A DNA stretch of 64,000 nt from Thiodiazotropha sp040506195 (lineage in GTDB: Bacteria > Pseudomonadota > Gammaproteobacteria > Chromatiales > Chromatiaceae), in the NCBI GenBank assembly GCA_040506195.1, contig JBEVXH010000001.1:1-64000 (forward strand). The letters run 5' to 3'. How positions within the stretch are numbered: the stretch's first letter is position 1; each line of letters opens with the position of its first letter. Positions 26,547-36,230 of the stretch are shown here, piece after piece. The position numbers and the translations under genes were made by a program. Under the pieces are notes generated by a model. The model did no database searches. It was not told the origin of the DNA and saw only the letters and a list, made by a program, of their open reading frames with translations.

Positions 26547-27725
26547 ATGCAAAAACTGCATTTTCCCAATGGCTTGAATGCGGAAAAGTTTCTTGCCGAT
26601 TACTGGCAACGGAAACCCCTGCTGTTTCGCAATCCGCTGGCCGAATTTCAATGCCGTCTCGAAACGGATGAACTGGCCGGTATGGCCTGTGAAGAAGCGA
26701 TTGAATCTCGCCTGGTGCTTGAGAAACATGGCGTCACGCCCTGGGAGGCGCGCTATGGGCCTTTCGATGAGAATGACTTCTCAGATCTGCCCGACAGTCA
26801 CTGGACGCTTCTGGTACAGGATATAGACAAGCATCTGCCCGAGATAGCCAATCTGCTGGACTATTTTCGTTTTATTCCGGACTGGCGGCTCGATGACGTG
26901 ATGGTGAGTTACGCCGTTGACCAAGGCTCTGTCGGACCCCATATTGATGACTATGATGTATTCCTCTTCCAGGCCAAAGGCAAACGCCGCTGGAAAATCC
27001 ACACACGCCCCGTATCAGAGGACGAGTTCATACCCGACCTCGATCTGCGCATCCTTCCTGAGTTCGAAGCGGAACAGGAGTGGCTGCTCGAGCCGGGGGA
27101 CATGCTCTACCTCCCCCCCAATGTCGCCCACTGGGGGATAGCCGACGGTGAGTGCATAACCTGTTCGGTCGGTTTCCGCGCGCCTTCACTGCACGAGATG
27201 GCGACCGCCTGGTTCGAGGCTGCGCTTGAATCTCGCATGCCTCGACAGCGCTACCGGGATCCCCCTCTAAAACCCCAATCCGCACCGGGAGAGATACTCC
27301 CCCCCTCGTTGAATGAGTTCAAGGCCATGCTTGAAGAGTGCATCAGGCATGGGCAGGAAAACGATCGTTGGTTCGGCCGCTTCGTGACTGAAGCTAAGGA
27401 GCATCTGCAGATCTACCCGCGCTCTGAGCAGCTGACTGATAAAGAGTTTCACAACCGTTTTCGGGAACAGGCCGTTATCCATCGCCACAGTTATGCCCGC
27501 ATGGCCTTCAGCCGCAATGAACATGACGGTTATGACACCTTGTTCGTGAACGGACAACACTATACGCTGCCCAGCGACTCCGGTGATTTCCTGCCGGTTG
27601 TTACCCACTATCGAGCGCTCCATTTCGGCTATCTGCAGGAGTGGCTCGAACAGCCGGTCTATCTCTCCCTGCTGTGCAGGCTCTATAACGACGGACATAT
27701 ACAATTTAAAGATGACACAGAGTGA
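26547..27725 (+). CDS. roxA: Ribosomal protein L16 arginine hydroxylase RoxA (JmjC cupin)
   Basis: 2-oxoglutarate/Fe(II) oxygenase that hydroxylates an arginine of ribosomal protein L16. The 392-residue product has the iron ligands His132, Asp134 (GPHIDDYDVF) and His195 (NVAHWGIAD) in a JmjC cupin, at nearly the E. coli YcfD positions, and a C-terminal winged-helix part. Its last 14 bp overlap the next gene. Confidence 0.93.
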   Translation: MQKLHFPNGLNAEKFLADYWQRKPLLFRNPLAEFQCRLETDELAGMACEEAIESRLVLEKHGVTPWEARYGPFDENDFSDLPDSHWTLLVQDIDKHLPEIANLLDYFRFIPDWRLDDVMVSYAVDQGSVGPHIDDYDVFLFQAKGKRRWKIHTRPVSEDEFIPDLDLRILPEFEAEQEWLLEPGDMLYLPPNVAHWGIADGECITCSVGFRAPSLHEMATAWFEAALESRMPRQRYRDPPLKPQSAPGEILPPSLNEFKAMLEECIRHGQENDRWFGRFVTEAKEHLQIYPRSEQLTDKEFHNRFREQAVIHRHSYARMAFSRNEHDGYDTLFVNGQHYTLPSDSGDFLPVVTHYRALHFGYLQEWLEQPVYLSLLCRLYNDGHIQFKDDTE

Positions 27726-28665
27726 CTACACGATCAGAAAGGCGAAATGGCCTGAAGAACGGGAGTTGCTGCGTCAGGTCAGAGAGCCTGTCTTCGTTGA
27801 GGAACAGGGCGTCCCTCTTGCCATGGAGTGGGATGACGATGACCTCATGGCCCATCACCTGCTTGCACTGGACCGGGACCAAAGACCCGTTGCAACCGCG
27901 CGCTTGCTGGGTAACGGACAGATAGGGCGCATGGCGGTAGTCCCCGAGTGGCGCAATCAGGGTATTGGTACGGCGCTGCTGTTAAACCTCATTCAGCATG
28001 CTGACTCAATCGGCTTGCAGACCCTCTTCCTACATGCCCAGAGCAGCGCTGAACCCTTCTATGCCAAAGCGGGTTTCACAGCCAGCGGCGAGCCTTTTAT
28101 GGAAGCTGGAATCGAACATCAGATGATGCTCTTATCTCTCAACAAGGACTTGGCCGAGGAACTCTTTCTGGCTCAGCTTGGCAGTACCACTGAGCTCTAT
28201 CATCTACATACCATCGAAGATCACCAGATACATACCACAAGCATGGTGAGACAGGCAAAACGCCACCTGGCAATCTTCAGTCAGACACTCGATCCAGAGA
28301 TTTTCGATACCCCTCCCTTTGTCGACGCCGCCAAGCAGCTTGCAATGCGCTCCCGTTTCAGCCGTATCCGCATCTTATTGCAAGACAACACTCTGGTAGT
28401 GCAACAGGGCCATCGGTTGGTCGAATTGGCGCAACGCCTGTCCACAGTCATCGAAATCCGTATACCCGGAGAAGAATATCTGGAGTATGCGGATAATTTC
28501 ATACTGGTCGATGAACTGGGCTACCTGCATAGAAAACAGGCCGAAAATCCACTTGGCACCGCTTGCTACAACGACCGCCATAGAGTCAATAGAATGCAAA
28601 CCATCTTTAATGAAGCCTGGGAATACGGTATACCGGACCGTGAATTGGCCAGACTTCACCTCTAA
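27712..28665 (+). CDS. GNAT N-acetyltransferase with C-terminal PLD-like domain of unknown function
   Basis: 317-residue two-domain protein. The N-terminal ~140 residues are a GNAT fold: acetyl-CoA loop region IGRMAVVPEWRNQGIGTAL and FYAKAGFTASGEPFMEAG. The C-terminal ~165 residues (TTSMVRQAKRHLAIFSQTL...) resemble the uncharacterised PLD-like domain often fused to or next to such acetyltransferases. The ATG inside the end of roxA (MTQSDYTIRKAKWPEE) is the natural start and indicates coupling to roxA. The substrate is unknown. Confidence 0.88.
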   Translation: MTQSDYTIRKAKWPEERELLRQVREPVFVEEQGVPLAMEWDDDDLMAHHLLALDRDQRPVATARLLGNGQIGRMAVVPEWRNQGIGTALLLNLIQHADSIGLQTLFLHAQSSAEPFYAKAGFTASGEPFMEAGIEHQMMLLSLNKDLAEELFLAQLGSTTELYHLHTIEDHQIHTTSMVRQAKRHLAIFSQTLDPEIFDTPPFVDAAKQLAMRSRFSRIRILLQDNTLVVQQGHRLVELAQRLSTVIEIRIPGEEYLEYADNFILVDELGYLHRKQAENPLGTACYNDRHRVNRMQTIFNEAWEYGIPDRELARLHL

Positions 28666-28886
28666 GGATGGTATTTTGTAACACTGTAGAGTAGGGCAAC
28701 GGGTTAGAATAACGACTATAAATGGAATTCTGATCAAACCCGGAATGATCTGGAGGAACTCTGAAATAATCAGAGCATTTCAAGAAAATATGCCCCGAAT
28801 GAATATTGTGGCATGATGCTTTTTTATGCTGCTTACAACCATTTCATAAGGACTTGCATTCTCATTAACGCTTGCATTGGTATAAT

Positions 28887-29180
28887 AATGAAAAATCTGC
28901 CGACTGTAGCAAAAGTCCTGATAACACTTGCAGTAGTACTCTTTGGTGCCGAAACCCTGTTGCACTCAGTTGAAGGCTTTCTGTCCGGTAACATCTTTCA
29001 GAAAGATTTGATCAAACAAACGAGCCTGGCCTGCTCGTTCCCGGAAACTCGTTAACCAATAATGGAATTGATGCCTCTCTATTGAAATCCGGCCTGGAAG
29101 CCCAGGGTCTTGCCTACCCACCGAATACAGTGTTTATTGGGTTTGCCTGGAACCAGCTTGCAGATCAATCAAAATTGCTG
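28887..29180 (+). pseudogene. Remnant of an SGNH-hydrolase-like membrane protein gene
   Basis: It starts MKNLPTVAKVLITLAVVLF, a signal-anchor, and the open frame stops after 56 codons. In another frame the downstream DNA reads GLLVPGNSLTNNGIDASLL, which holds the SGNH block GNSLT, so the original gene is broken by a frameshift near 29010-29020 (CAAACAAAC run). The reading then merges into MBOAT sequence near 29185. Such SGNH proteins commonly partner MBOAT acyltransferases in polysaccharide O-acetylation. The boundaries are approximate. Confidence 0.6.
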
Positions 29181-29181
29181 C

Positions 29182-29615
29182 CCACTCGCCTGGGCGGTAA
29201 TCGTCGCGGTCACTTCAACACATTCAGGAATCTTGTGCTGACAATGTTTCTCGGTGGTTTATGGCATGGAGCCAACTGGACTTTTGCCGTATGGGGACTG
29301 GCGCATGGCTTCATCCTGGTTGTTTATCACGCATTGGAAGGTGTAACCAATAAAATCCTGATTCCCGGCCTTGTCGGCAAGATTATCGGTGCAATTATAT
29401 TCTTCCACCTGGTATGTATTACATGGCTGCTGTTCCGCGCTGAAAACCTGACCCAGGCGGTATCCATGTTCGCTCAAATGTTCCACAGCTTTTCGATGAC
29501 CGAGTTCTCTCTCTATTCGCTCGGAATGCTGGGCTTTTTCGCACTGCCGATTGTGATATTGGAACTGGTTATCGAACGCTCCGGCGATATGCTCTATGTG
29601 TTGCGCACCCACTGA
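29182..29615 (+). pseudogene. C-terminal remnant of an MBOAT (AlgI-like) O-acyltransferase gene
   Basis: The frame begins inside the conserved LGGNRRGHFNTFRNL block and continues with GLWHGANWTFAVWGLAHG, which contains the invariant MBOAT histidine, then several membrane helices to a stop. A full AlgI-type protein has about 470-520 residues; here only the last ~145 remain. The upstream part of the same frame is SGNH-like sequence, so a deletion has joined two genes. No full-length partner lies nearby. Confidence 0.75.
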
Positions 29616-29719
29616 CTGGTGCAGGCGATGATCTATAGCTACTTCATCTTTAGGTTGATCATATTCCCGCCACTTACTCCCCAGGTGTTTATCTATTTTC
29701 AATTCTAGGAAAACTTTGA

Positions 29720-29763
29720 TTAGGGCCTGTCAACACTAATCGAATAGTGTTGACAGGCCCTAA
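29720..29763. terminator. Strong hairpin at the end of nudF (palindrome family)
   Basis: A perfect 19-bp stem (TTAGGGCCTGTCAACACTA and its complement) with a 6-base loop overlaps the nudF stop codon. It contains the GGGCCTGT core of the palindrome family found after mnmA. It could end transcription from both sides. Confidence 0.7.
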
Positions 29764-30359
29764 GTCAGCCACTTCTTCCTGATCCTCTCTCGGTTCAATG
29801 CCAGCCACTGCAAGGCAATGATAATACTGGTCGAGTTGGCGCATCCGGTATAGAGTTCTGCAACAGCCTTTTCGGTATCCATCACTACCACGCGGATATC
29901 CTCTCCCTCATGGTCGAGACCATGCACGCCTGCAGCGTTGGATGCATCGACCTCACCGCAATAGAGAGAAATACGGTCCACGGATATGCCCGGGCTGACC
30001 ATAAATTCACAGATATGCTCGATACGGCCAATCTCGCAATTAGCTTCCTCCAGCGCTTCTCGTCTGGCCACCGACTCATCGCTCTCCCCAGTTGGCGTAA
30101 AACCTCCCACCGTTTCCAGTATCCAGGGTATCTTCTCCTTACCCACCGCGCCAATTCTGAACTGTTCAACAAGCACGACCCGATCCAGATTCGGATCATA
30201 GAGCAGGACCGATACCGCACGTAGCTGCTCGAGCCGTTCGCGTATCAGTTCTTCACTCTTACCCCCCAGATAGAGATCGTGCTGCAGGCGATAGCGGTTA
30301 ACTTTGAGAAATCCCCGATAGACCGGGTCAGACTCGATCAGTTCATATTGGTATTGCAT
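29760..30359 (-). CDS. nudF: Nudix hydrolase, ADP-ribose pyrophosphatase family
   Basis: 199-residue protein cleaving ADP-ribose to AMP and ribose 5-phosphate. The Nudix box reads GGFTPTGESDESVARREALEE, given here as G...GES...RREALEE; the last positions (ANCEIG) deviate slightly from the consensus. The N-terminal strand region (YRGFLKVNRYRLQHDLY) matches NudF rather than other Nudix types. It is isolated on the minus strand between the acyltransferase remnants and the hydrogenase cluster. Confidence 0.88.
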   Translation of the reverse strand: MQYQYELIESDPVYRGFLKVNRYRLQHDLYLGGKSEELIRERLEQLRAVSVLLYDPNLDRVVLVEQFRIGAVGKEKIPWILETVGGFTPTGESDESVARREALEEANCEIGRIEHICEFMVSPGISVDRISLYCGEVDASNAAGVHGLDHEGEDIRVVVMDTEKAVAELYTGCANSTSIIIALQWLALNRERIRKKWLT

Positions 30360-30697
30360 CGAACATCAACTCTTCATCATGGATTGTCTTGTGTAACTGC
30401 AGGGTTTGGATTGTATCAGCAATCCGCAAAGACAATCCCTTTCAACAGCCACTCGGCGGTTTCTGAATGACAAATGGCGCGAACACTAAATGCCTAAAGC
30501 GCCAATAGATAAAAAATATACCCATGTATGCAATGGAGCAGCGCAATACCTTATGATTTCTATGTTGATTCGGAAAAGTGCCTGGTCGATAAATCAAAAA
30601 AACTCAACACAACCATACCTCCGACCGGGTGGACCGGAGTGCCGTCAATGACAAGATGGTCGAGTGGTGGAGGGAGCAGGGTTACGTTTTTCCGTAA
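30360..30697. other. Gap between nudF and hoxC
   Basis: 338 bp with no gene or RNA that I can support; no clear terminator after hoxC was found. Confidence 0.5.
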
Positions 30698-32146
30698 TCA
30701 GTGCACCGTGCAGACCATACAGGGGTCGAATGACCTGACGATATGCTGTACAGATACCGGGTCCTTCTCCCCCGGTCTGAGTGGCGCACCCATCAGTGCG
30801 AGTTCCAGGGCGCCAGGCTGACCCTGGTAATCTCGGGGAGAGAAGTTCCAGGTTGTCGGGGCGATAATCTGGTAGTTGAGTATGTGACCGTTTTTAATCT
30901 TGATCCAATGTCCCAGGCTACCGCGGGCCGCCTCCACCAGGCCGCATCCCTGGGCCACATGAGGGAAGGGTTTGTGATTGCAGAAGGCCTCACCCGGCTT
31001 GAGCTCCCTGGCCCAGGTCTCCATAAGCATGACCACCCTGGCAATCTCCAGCAGACGTGCGATGACCCGGTTGCGCACATTACCGCCGCTCTCTGCGACC
31101 AGCGCTCTGACCAGTGACTGACCGTCCACCTGCTGTCGCGCCAAGGCGCCAACCTCGACCACCCGCCCGTCCAGCCTTGGCGCCTTGCACCAGCTATAGG
31201 CATTCGACACATCCGCATCGGGCAAGGTTATGCCGTCGAACGGGTGCCTTGGGCTCTTTTGATGCACCATCCAGCTGTGGCTGAGATCTTCGGTGATTAG
31301 CGCTGTCTCCAACGGCTGCTCAGCATCATCCCAGAGACCTTGACGGAATCTAGGCTCTCCCTGCTGCCGATAGACACCATAGCTCATAAAACGGTCACTA
31401 CCGCGCCCCAGCATGTGGAGGTCGAGCGCCCTGGCCACTTCGAGAAAACGCCTGAAATCGCTGCTACCTGGATCGTGTACTTCGATCCATTTATCGAGTG
31501 CAGCAATCGAATTCAGGCTTGCGATATTCTCCAGGGTGTCGCCGTAGAGCGTGGTTTCGAGAAAGCGCCGAAAGCCATACAGGATCGCCTGCAACCGTGC
31601 CCGCTCCTGCATCTCGACGGCACGGGTGGTGCCCCCCGGCTGGATGGCCAGGCTGTGCGGCCACTTACCCGCCATCAATCCCATCAGGTGCATGAACTGC
31701 GCCCGGACCGGCAACATCTCCCTTACGGCACTGCCGCTCTGCGCCCTGAAGCGCGACTCGATCATGGGATACCAGGGCTCGTCACGATAGGTCTCACGGG
31801 CGAAATCGGGCATGAAGAAGAGGTAGAAGTGGGTCAGATGATCGGCCACGTTCTCATTGGCCAGGATTAGGTTGATGGCCAGCTCACCATTGCGCGGTGG
31901 CGTCACACCCTGCAGGGCCGCCAGCGCCTGGGCCGCCGCGACCGATTGGGAGACGGAACAGATACCGCAGATTCTCGGTGTATAGACCAGGGCATCCCCC
32001 GGCTCCTTGCCCTGAAGCATCTGCTCGAAACCGCGAAACAGGGACGAGGAGACCCGGGCCGACCTCACCCTCTCCTGCTCAATCTCCAACTCCACTTCCA
32101 GGTCGCCCTCCACCCGGTTGAAGGGCCCTACGATGCGACGGCTCAT
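30698..32146 (-). CDS. hoxC: Regulatory [NiFe] hydrogenase large subunit (HoxC/HupV, H2 sensor)
   Basis: NiFe-site subunit of the cytoplasmic H2-sensing hydrogenase (group 2b). The 482-residue protein has the two nickel motifs, RICGIC in YTPRICGICSVSQSVAAA and the C-terminal CMVC in DPCMVCTVH. It stops right after that His: there is no C-terminal extension, so it needs no maturation protease, which is the mark of regulatory hydrogenases. I start at the ATG giving MSRRIVGPFNRVEGD; it overlaps the small-subunit stop as ATGA. It is the last gene of the cluster. Confidence 0.93.
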   Translation of the reverse strand: MSRRIVGPFNRVEGDLEVELEIEQERVRSARVSSSLFRGFEQMLQGKEPGDALVYTPRICGICSVSQSVAAAQALAALQGVTPPRNGELAINLILANENVADHLTHFYLFFMPDFARETYRDEPWYPMIESRFRAQSGSAVREMLPVRAQFMHLMGLMAGKWPHSLAIQPGGTTRAVEMQERARLQAILYGFRRFLETTLYGDTLENIASLNSIAALDKWIEVHDPGSSDFRRFLEVARALDLHMLGRGSDRFMSYGVYRQQGEPRFRQGLWDDAEQPLETALITEDLSHSWMVHQKSPRHPFDGITLPDADVSNAYSWCKAPRLDGRVVEVGALARQQVDGQSLVRALVAESGGNVRNRVIARLLEIARVVMLMETWARELKPGEAFCNHKPFPHVAQGCGLVEAARGSLGHWIKIKNGHILNYQIIAPTTWNFSPRDYQGQPGALELALMGAPLRPGEKDPVSVQHIVRSFDPCMVCTVH

Positions 32147-33162
32147 GACTTGCCACCCGGTCGCCGCCGTGGTGGCACACGGATATGATCGGCTACGGCG
32201 TTCTCTTTCAGGCGTGTGGGTGTCGCCGCCTTCGCCAAGGATGCCAGTGCCACGAACCACGCCTTGGGCATATCGGTGGGCAGACCCACCGGGATACCGG
32301 CAATCTTCGGTGTTTCGGTGAAGGGGTGGCCCGGTTCCTCAAAGCCTGGGGCAGTACAGTTGATACAGGCATAGCCGCCACGCAGGCAGGAGCCTTCCCC
32401 ATTCCAGAGCCTGGTGTTGCAATCGGCATGGGCCTGAGTACCGAGGCAACCCATGTGCTCCATCATGCAGCCCAGATCGGATGGCTTTTCCGCACTCGCC
32501 TTGTACTCATAGAACTCGTTTCGGGGACAGCCGTGATGGACCAGATGATCGGCATAATTGCGCGGTCTACCCCATTCATCGAGATGCTCCCGCTGCAGTT
32601 CTCCGGAGGCGATCTGCAACAAGGTTTCGGTCACCCAGTTGGGATGCACGGGACAACCGGAGATATTGATCACCGGCAAGCCATGCTGCGCCAGGAACTC
32701 CTTGCCCAGAAGCCCGCCGATAACCGATTCGTCGTACTGCAGCCCGCAGGATCCACTGGGATTGCCACCGGCGGCCGTGATACCGCCAAAAGCGGCGCAG
32801 CTTCCCATTGCGATGACATGACCGGCCACGGCGGCAAGCTGCGCCAGCCACTTCATCATCGGTTCTCCCGTACCGGCAAGTCGGTGAAACTTTCCACTAC
32901 CGTTGGGTCCACACACAACGGAACCCTCAAGGCAGAGCAAGTCGAGATGCCGCTCACCACGAATGATGGTTTCCAACAGTTCGATGAACTCGGATCCCGA
33001 AGCCTCGCTGATGGAGGGATGCCAGAGGATATGAATACCGGCACTCTCCAATGCGGTAAACAGGTCCGGCCCCTCTGCACAGAGCATCGAGAGTGAACAA
33101 CCGCCGCAACCGCCTGATTGCAGCCATAGCAGATTCAGGGGTTGGCGATCCTCATCAGCCAT
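32143..33162 (-). CDS. hoxB: Regulatory [NiFe] hydrogenase small subunit (HoxB/HupU)
   Basis: Iron-sulfur subunit of the H2 sensor, 339 residues. It starts almost directly with the proximal-cluster motif SGGCGGCSLSML and has the later cysteine motifs (GSCAAFGG, SGCPVHPNW, HHGCPRNEFYE, GCLG, CINCTAPGFEEPGHPF). There is no Tat signal peptide and no membrane anchor, unlike uptake hydrogenase HupS. It overlaps the kinase gene by 8 bp and hoxC by 4 bp. Confidence 0.93.
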   Translation of the reverse strand: MADEDRQPLNLLWLQSGGCGGCSLSMLCAEGPDLFTALESAGIHILWHPSISEASGSEFIELLETIIRGERHLDLLCLEGSVVCGPNGSGKFHRLAGTGEPMMKWLAQLAAVAGHVIAMGSCAAFGGITAAGGNPSGSCGLQYDESVIGGLLGKEFLAQHGLPVINISGCPVHPNWVTETLLQIASGELQREHLDEWGRPRNYADHLVHHGCPRNEFYEYKASAEKPSDLGCMMEHMGCLGTQAHADCNTRLWNGEGSCLRGGYACINCTAPGFEEPGHPFTETPKIAGIPVGLPTDMPKAWFVALASLAKAATPTRLKENAVADHIRVPPRRRPGGKS

Positions 33163-34525
33163 CGGCTTCCACCTTCAACGGCAGGGTTAAGGTGAATATG
33201 GCGCCGCCGCCGGCACTGTTTTCAGCCGACAGGTCGCCCCCCATATCCCGGGCCAGCCCATAACTGATATAGAGTCCCAAACCAGTTCCCTTTCCCACCT
33301 CCTTAGTGGTGTAGAAGGGATCGAAGAGTTTATTCATGTCACCCTCGGCGACACCCGGTCCGCTGTCGTGAATTCGGATCCGGACATCCTTGTCGTCTCT
33401 GTCGCAACCTATAGTGATCAGTTTCTCTGCCTGAAGCTCCATCACATCGATAGCGTTCTGTATCAGATTGATCAGAATCTGATGCACCTGGCCCTGGCGC
33501 CCCCTGATCACACAACTGTCAAGCAGATCATAACGCACCTCGGGCTTCTCCCTTGAGGCCTTCATCACCCACTCGGTTGCCGTCATCACCACATGCTTCA
33601 GCTCGAAGGGTTCCGGTTGCTCTTTCTGGATACCTGAGTAACGACGCAGATCGAGCACGATATTACTGATACGCTCCGCGCCCTCCATGGTCCCCTCGAT
33701 CAACGGCCCCATATCGGATTCGATCTTGTCTATCCGATACTTTTCTCTCAACTCCTTATGCAGATCCGGGTCGAGATGTTTATTCACATCCGCTATGTAG
33801 TTGTTGACACGCTCACCGTAGCGTTTCAGGGCGTGCATATTCCCGAATACCACGCTGATGGGATTATTGAGCTCATGCGCCACTCCGGCCACCAAGCGGC
33901 CAAGCGAGGCCATCTTTTCGGAGTGCACCAGGTGTTCCTGGGTCTGTTTCAGATCGATATGAGCCTTGTTCAGAGCCTCATAGGCACGACGCAGCTCACC
34001 TACCGGCCGGCCGATCAGCACCATACCCAAGAGTTTTCCCTTGATGTCGTAACGGGACGAGCAGTTCATCGCCAACGGCATGAACCCACCTCCCTGGGTA
34101 AGCAGATTGACCTCGCAATCGACAACGTCATCATTGCCCAGCTTTTCCGAGAACTGTTCAACCAACGGCTGCGATTCAAGGCCGAACAGTTCATTGAACG
34201 GACAATTCAGCAGTTCCCTCTCCAGCCTCCCGGTAAGGTCTTCCAGCGCCTGATTCACTTGTAGAATCCGGCCGCCTGTATCGCAGACAATCAATACCTC
34301 CCTCATCGATTCGAGTACGCTTCGAATGAACTGCTGCGCCTCTTCCAATTCGGCGTTCTTCTGTTCCAACTCCACCTGGTAGTGAACCAGATCGGCATAT
34401 ACCTTATCCATCTTCTGGATAACATCGATCCATGCACTCTCGGTAGTCTCATTCAACTGCAGCGATTCATCCATGACAACCTTATCTATCAGGCTGTTTT
34501 TGAGGCGTGTTTTGGTTTCAGCCAT
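33155..34525 (-). CDS. hoxJ: H2-sensing histidine kinase HoxJ/HupT
   Basis: Soluble sensor kinase that takes the H2 signal from HoxBC. The 456 residues comprise an N-terminal coiled region, a PAS domain (about 65-175), the phospho-acceptor motif AHELNNP with His217, and a GHKL ATPase (DSGPGVAEGD, GKGTGLGLYISYGLA). No membrane segments are present, as in HupT/HoxJ. Its neighbours, the sensor hydrogenase and an NtrC-type regulator, fix its role. Confidence 0.9.
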   Translation of the reverse strand: MAETKTRLKNSLIDKVVMDESLQLNETTESAWIDVIQKMDKVYADLVHYQVELEQKNAELEEAQQFIRSVLESMREVLIVCDTGGRILQVNQALEDLTGRLERELLNCPFNELFGLESQPLVEQFSEKLGNDDVVDCEVNLLTQGGGFMPLAMNCSSRYDIKGKLLGMVLIGRPVGELRRAYEALNKAHIDLKQTQEHLVHSEKMASLGRLVAGVAHELNNPISVVFGNMHALKRYGERVNNYIADVNKHLDPDLHKELREKYRIDKIESDMGPLIEGTMEGAERISNIVLDLRRYSGIQKEQPEPFELKHVVMTATEWVMKASREKPEVRYDLLDSCVIRGRQGQVHQILINLIQNAIDVMELQAEKLITIGCDRDDKDVRIRIHDSGPGVAEGDMNKLFDPFYTTKEVGKGTGLGLYISYGLARDMGGDLSAENSAGGGAIFTLTLPLKVEADG

Positions 34526-34544
34526 GACTACTCCCTGTATAGTG

Positions 34545-34736
34545 AGTCCGCAAATGAACGCTAATGGACGCTAATGGTTTTATGCTGTATTTATCCTGCT
34601 CCTGCGTTCCTCCGCGGGAAACCACAATTTGTTCTGTTGTTTCGCTGAAATCCGCATTACCCAACGGGAGCGTGGGAAGCTGAAGAATCGACATATCATC
34701 TAAACATTTGCGTTTATTAGCGTTCATTGGCGGACT
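34545..34736. repeat. MITE-like inverted-repeat element, copy B
   Basis: 192 bp between hoxJ and hoxA. Arms of ~32 bp begin AGTCCGC(A/C)AATGAACGCTAAT and face each other with a few mismatches; no coding sequence is inside. It interrupts a run of otherwise closely packed genes. Confidence 0.85.
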
Positions 34737-34748
34737 GAATAAACGCAT

Positions 34749-36230
34749 TCAACTACCTACGACGTCCTGGCTCTCGTGCAACTGCTCGATTTTTTCAAGC
34801 CCGTAACGTTCCAGTTTGCTGCGCAGTCCGACCCGGGACAAGCCCAACTCTTTCGCTGCCTGGCTCTTGTTCCAGCGATTGCGGATAAGGCACTCCTTGA
34901 GGATGCGCGCCTCCAGAGATTCGACCCGCTCCTTAAGTGTGCCGTCCAGTCCGTTCATGACTTTCAAGTCGGCTTCGTCCTCTTCCGGCGCCGCCTGCAG
35001 CACCCGGGGCGAGAGCATGTCCGCACTCAGCAGTTCACTATCGCTCATAACCAGCATATGCCGAATCTCGTTCTGCAACTCACGGACATTGCCTGGCCAA
35101 TGGTAGGCCTGCATACAGGCCAAGGCTTCTTCTGTGAATCCCTTTACATGCTTACCCAACTGCCCCATCGAGACCTCCAGGATGGACTGGGCGATCAACG
35201 GGATGTCCATCCTGCGCTCACGCAATGCGGGCAGATGTATGATGACGGTGGCAAGCCGGTAATAGAGATCCTCACGAAAACGCCCCTCGCGCACCTCCTG
35301 CTCAAGATCCCGATTGGTGGCGGCGATAATCCGAATATCCACCTGCCGTGTCTGGCTGCTGCCCAAAGGGCGTATCTCACCCTCCTGCAATACCCGCAAC
35401 AGTTTTACCTGAAAGGCCGGCGAGACCTCGCCGATTTCATCGAGGAATACCGTACCGCCGTTGGCCCGCTCGAAGATTCCCGCCCGGTCCTCCACCGCAC
35501 CTGTAAAGGCCCCCTTCTTATAGCCGAAGAGTTCGCTTTCCAACAACTCATCCGGCAGCGCGCCGCAGTTCTCCACAACAAAGGGCTGGTCCCAACGCTG
35601 ACTGTTGTAGTGCAACGCCCGTGCCGCCAGCTCCTTGCCAGTGCCCGATTCTCCGGTGAGCAGTACCGATACATCATATGGCGAAACCCTGCGGATCTTT
35701 TCACACACATGATTCATACCACTCTCGGGACTGCGCACGATCTGATCGTCACAACGGTAATCGTCCCGCAGACGCTTGCGTTTCTGATCCATGGCGGACT
35801 GCAGGCGGCTCGGCGACATCTTCAGCTCAACCGAGAGGATTTCATTCTTTCGCTGCAGTTCGAAGAGTTGGGCCGCATTCTTCAACAACAGAATCAGACT
35901 GTCAGGATGCCATGGCTTGGTAACGAACTGGTAGATGCCCGCTTCGTTGACAGCACTGATGATATCTTCGGAGTCGGTATAACCTGAGATAATCATCCGA
36001 ATCACCTCGGGCCACTGCTCACGCACCTGTTTGAGAAACTTCACACCGGTGATCTCCGGCATCCGCTGATCGCAAAGGATAATCTGCACCCAGTCGGTCT
36101 CGAGGATCTTTCGCGCCTCAGTGACGTTCTCCGCCGTCTTCACGTCGAACTCGTCTTCCAGGATACGCTGCAGCGTCTCCAGACTGCGCACTTCATCATC
36201 CACGATCAGGACTGTGGGCAGCGTGTTCAT
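34749..36230 (-). CDS. hoxA: NtrC-family sigma-54 activator of hydrogenase genes HoxA/HupR
   Basis: 493-residue response regulator. The receiver domain has the phospho-acceptor Asp54 (ILCDQRMPE), the AAA+ domain has Walker A GESGTGKE (193-200) and the sigma-54 contact GAFTGA (240-245), and the C-terminus has a Fis-type helix-turn-helix (NKSQAAKELGLSRVGLRSKL). The start is the ATG preceded by GGAGG, overlapping the hypX stop as ATGA; a start 27 bp upstream is less likely. In this family the unphosphorylated form is often the active one. Confidence 0.93.
   Translation of the reverse strand: MNTLPTVLIVDDEVRSLETLQRILEDEFDVKTAENVTEARKILETDWVQIILCDQRMPEITGVKFLKQVREQWPEVIRMIISGYTDSEDIISAVNEAGIYQFVTKPWHPDSLILLLKNAAQLFELQRKNEILSVELKMSPSRLQSAMDQKRKRLRDDYRCDDQIVRSPESGMNHVCEKIRRVSPYDVSVLLTGESGTGKELAARALHYNSQRWDQPFVVENCGALPDELLESELFGYKKGAFTGAVEDRAGIFERANGGTVFLDEIGEVSPAFQVKLLRVLQEGEIRPLGSSQTRQVDIRIIAATNRDLEQEVREGRFREDLYYRLATVIIHLPALRERRMDIPLIAQSILEVSMGQLGKHVKGFTEEALACMQAYHWPGNVRELQNEIRHMLVMSDSELLSADMLSPRVLQAAPEEDEADLKVMNGLDGTLKERVESLEARILKECLIRNRWNKSQAAKELGLSRVGLRSKLERYGLEKIEQLHESQDVVGS

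Noticed and set aside
30698..33162. Catalytic uptake hydrogenase HupSL
   Set aside because: The small subunit has no Tat signal and the large subunit has no cleaved tail; the kinase and regulator beside them mark a sensor hydrogenase.
34776..35987. 403-codon open frame on the plus strand opposite hoxA
   Set aside because: It lies wholly within the hoxA coding sequence, has no family motif and an odd Gln/Leu/His-rich composition typical of antisense frames in GC-rich genes.
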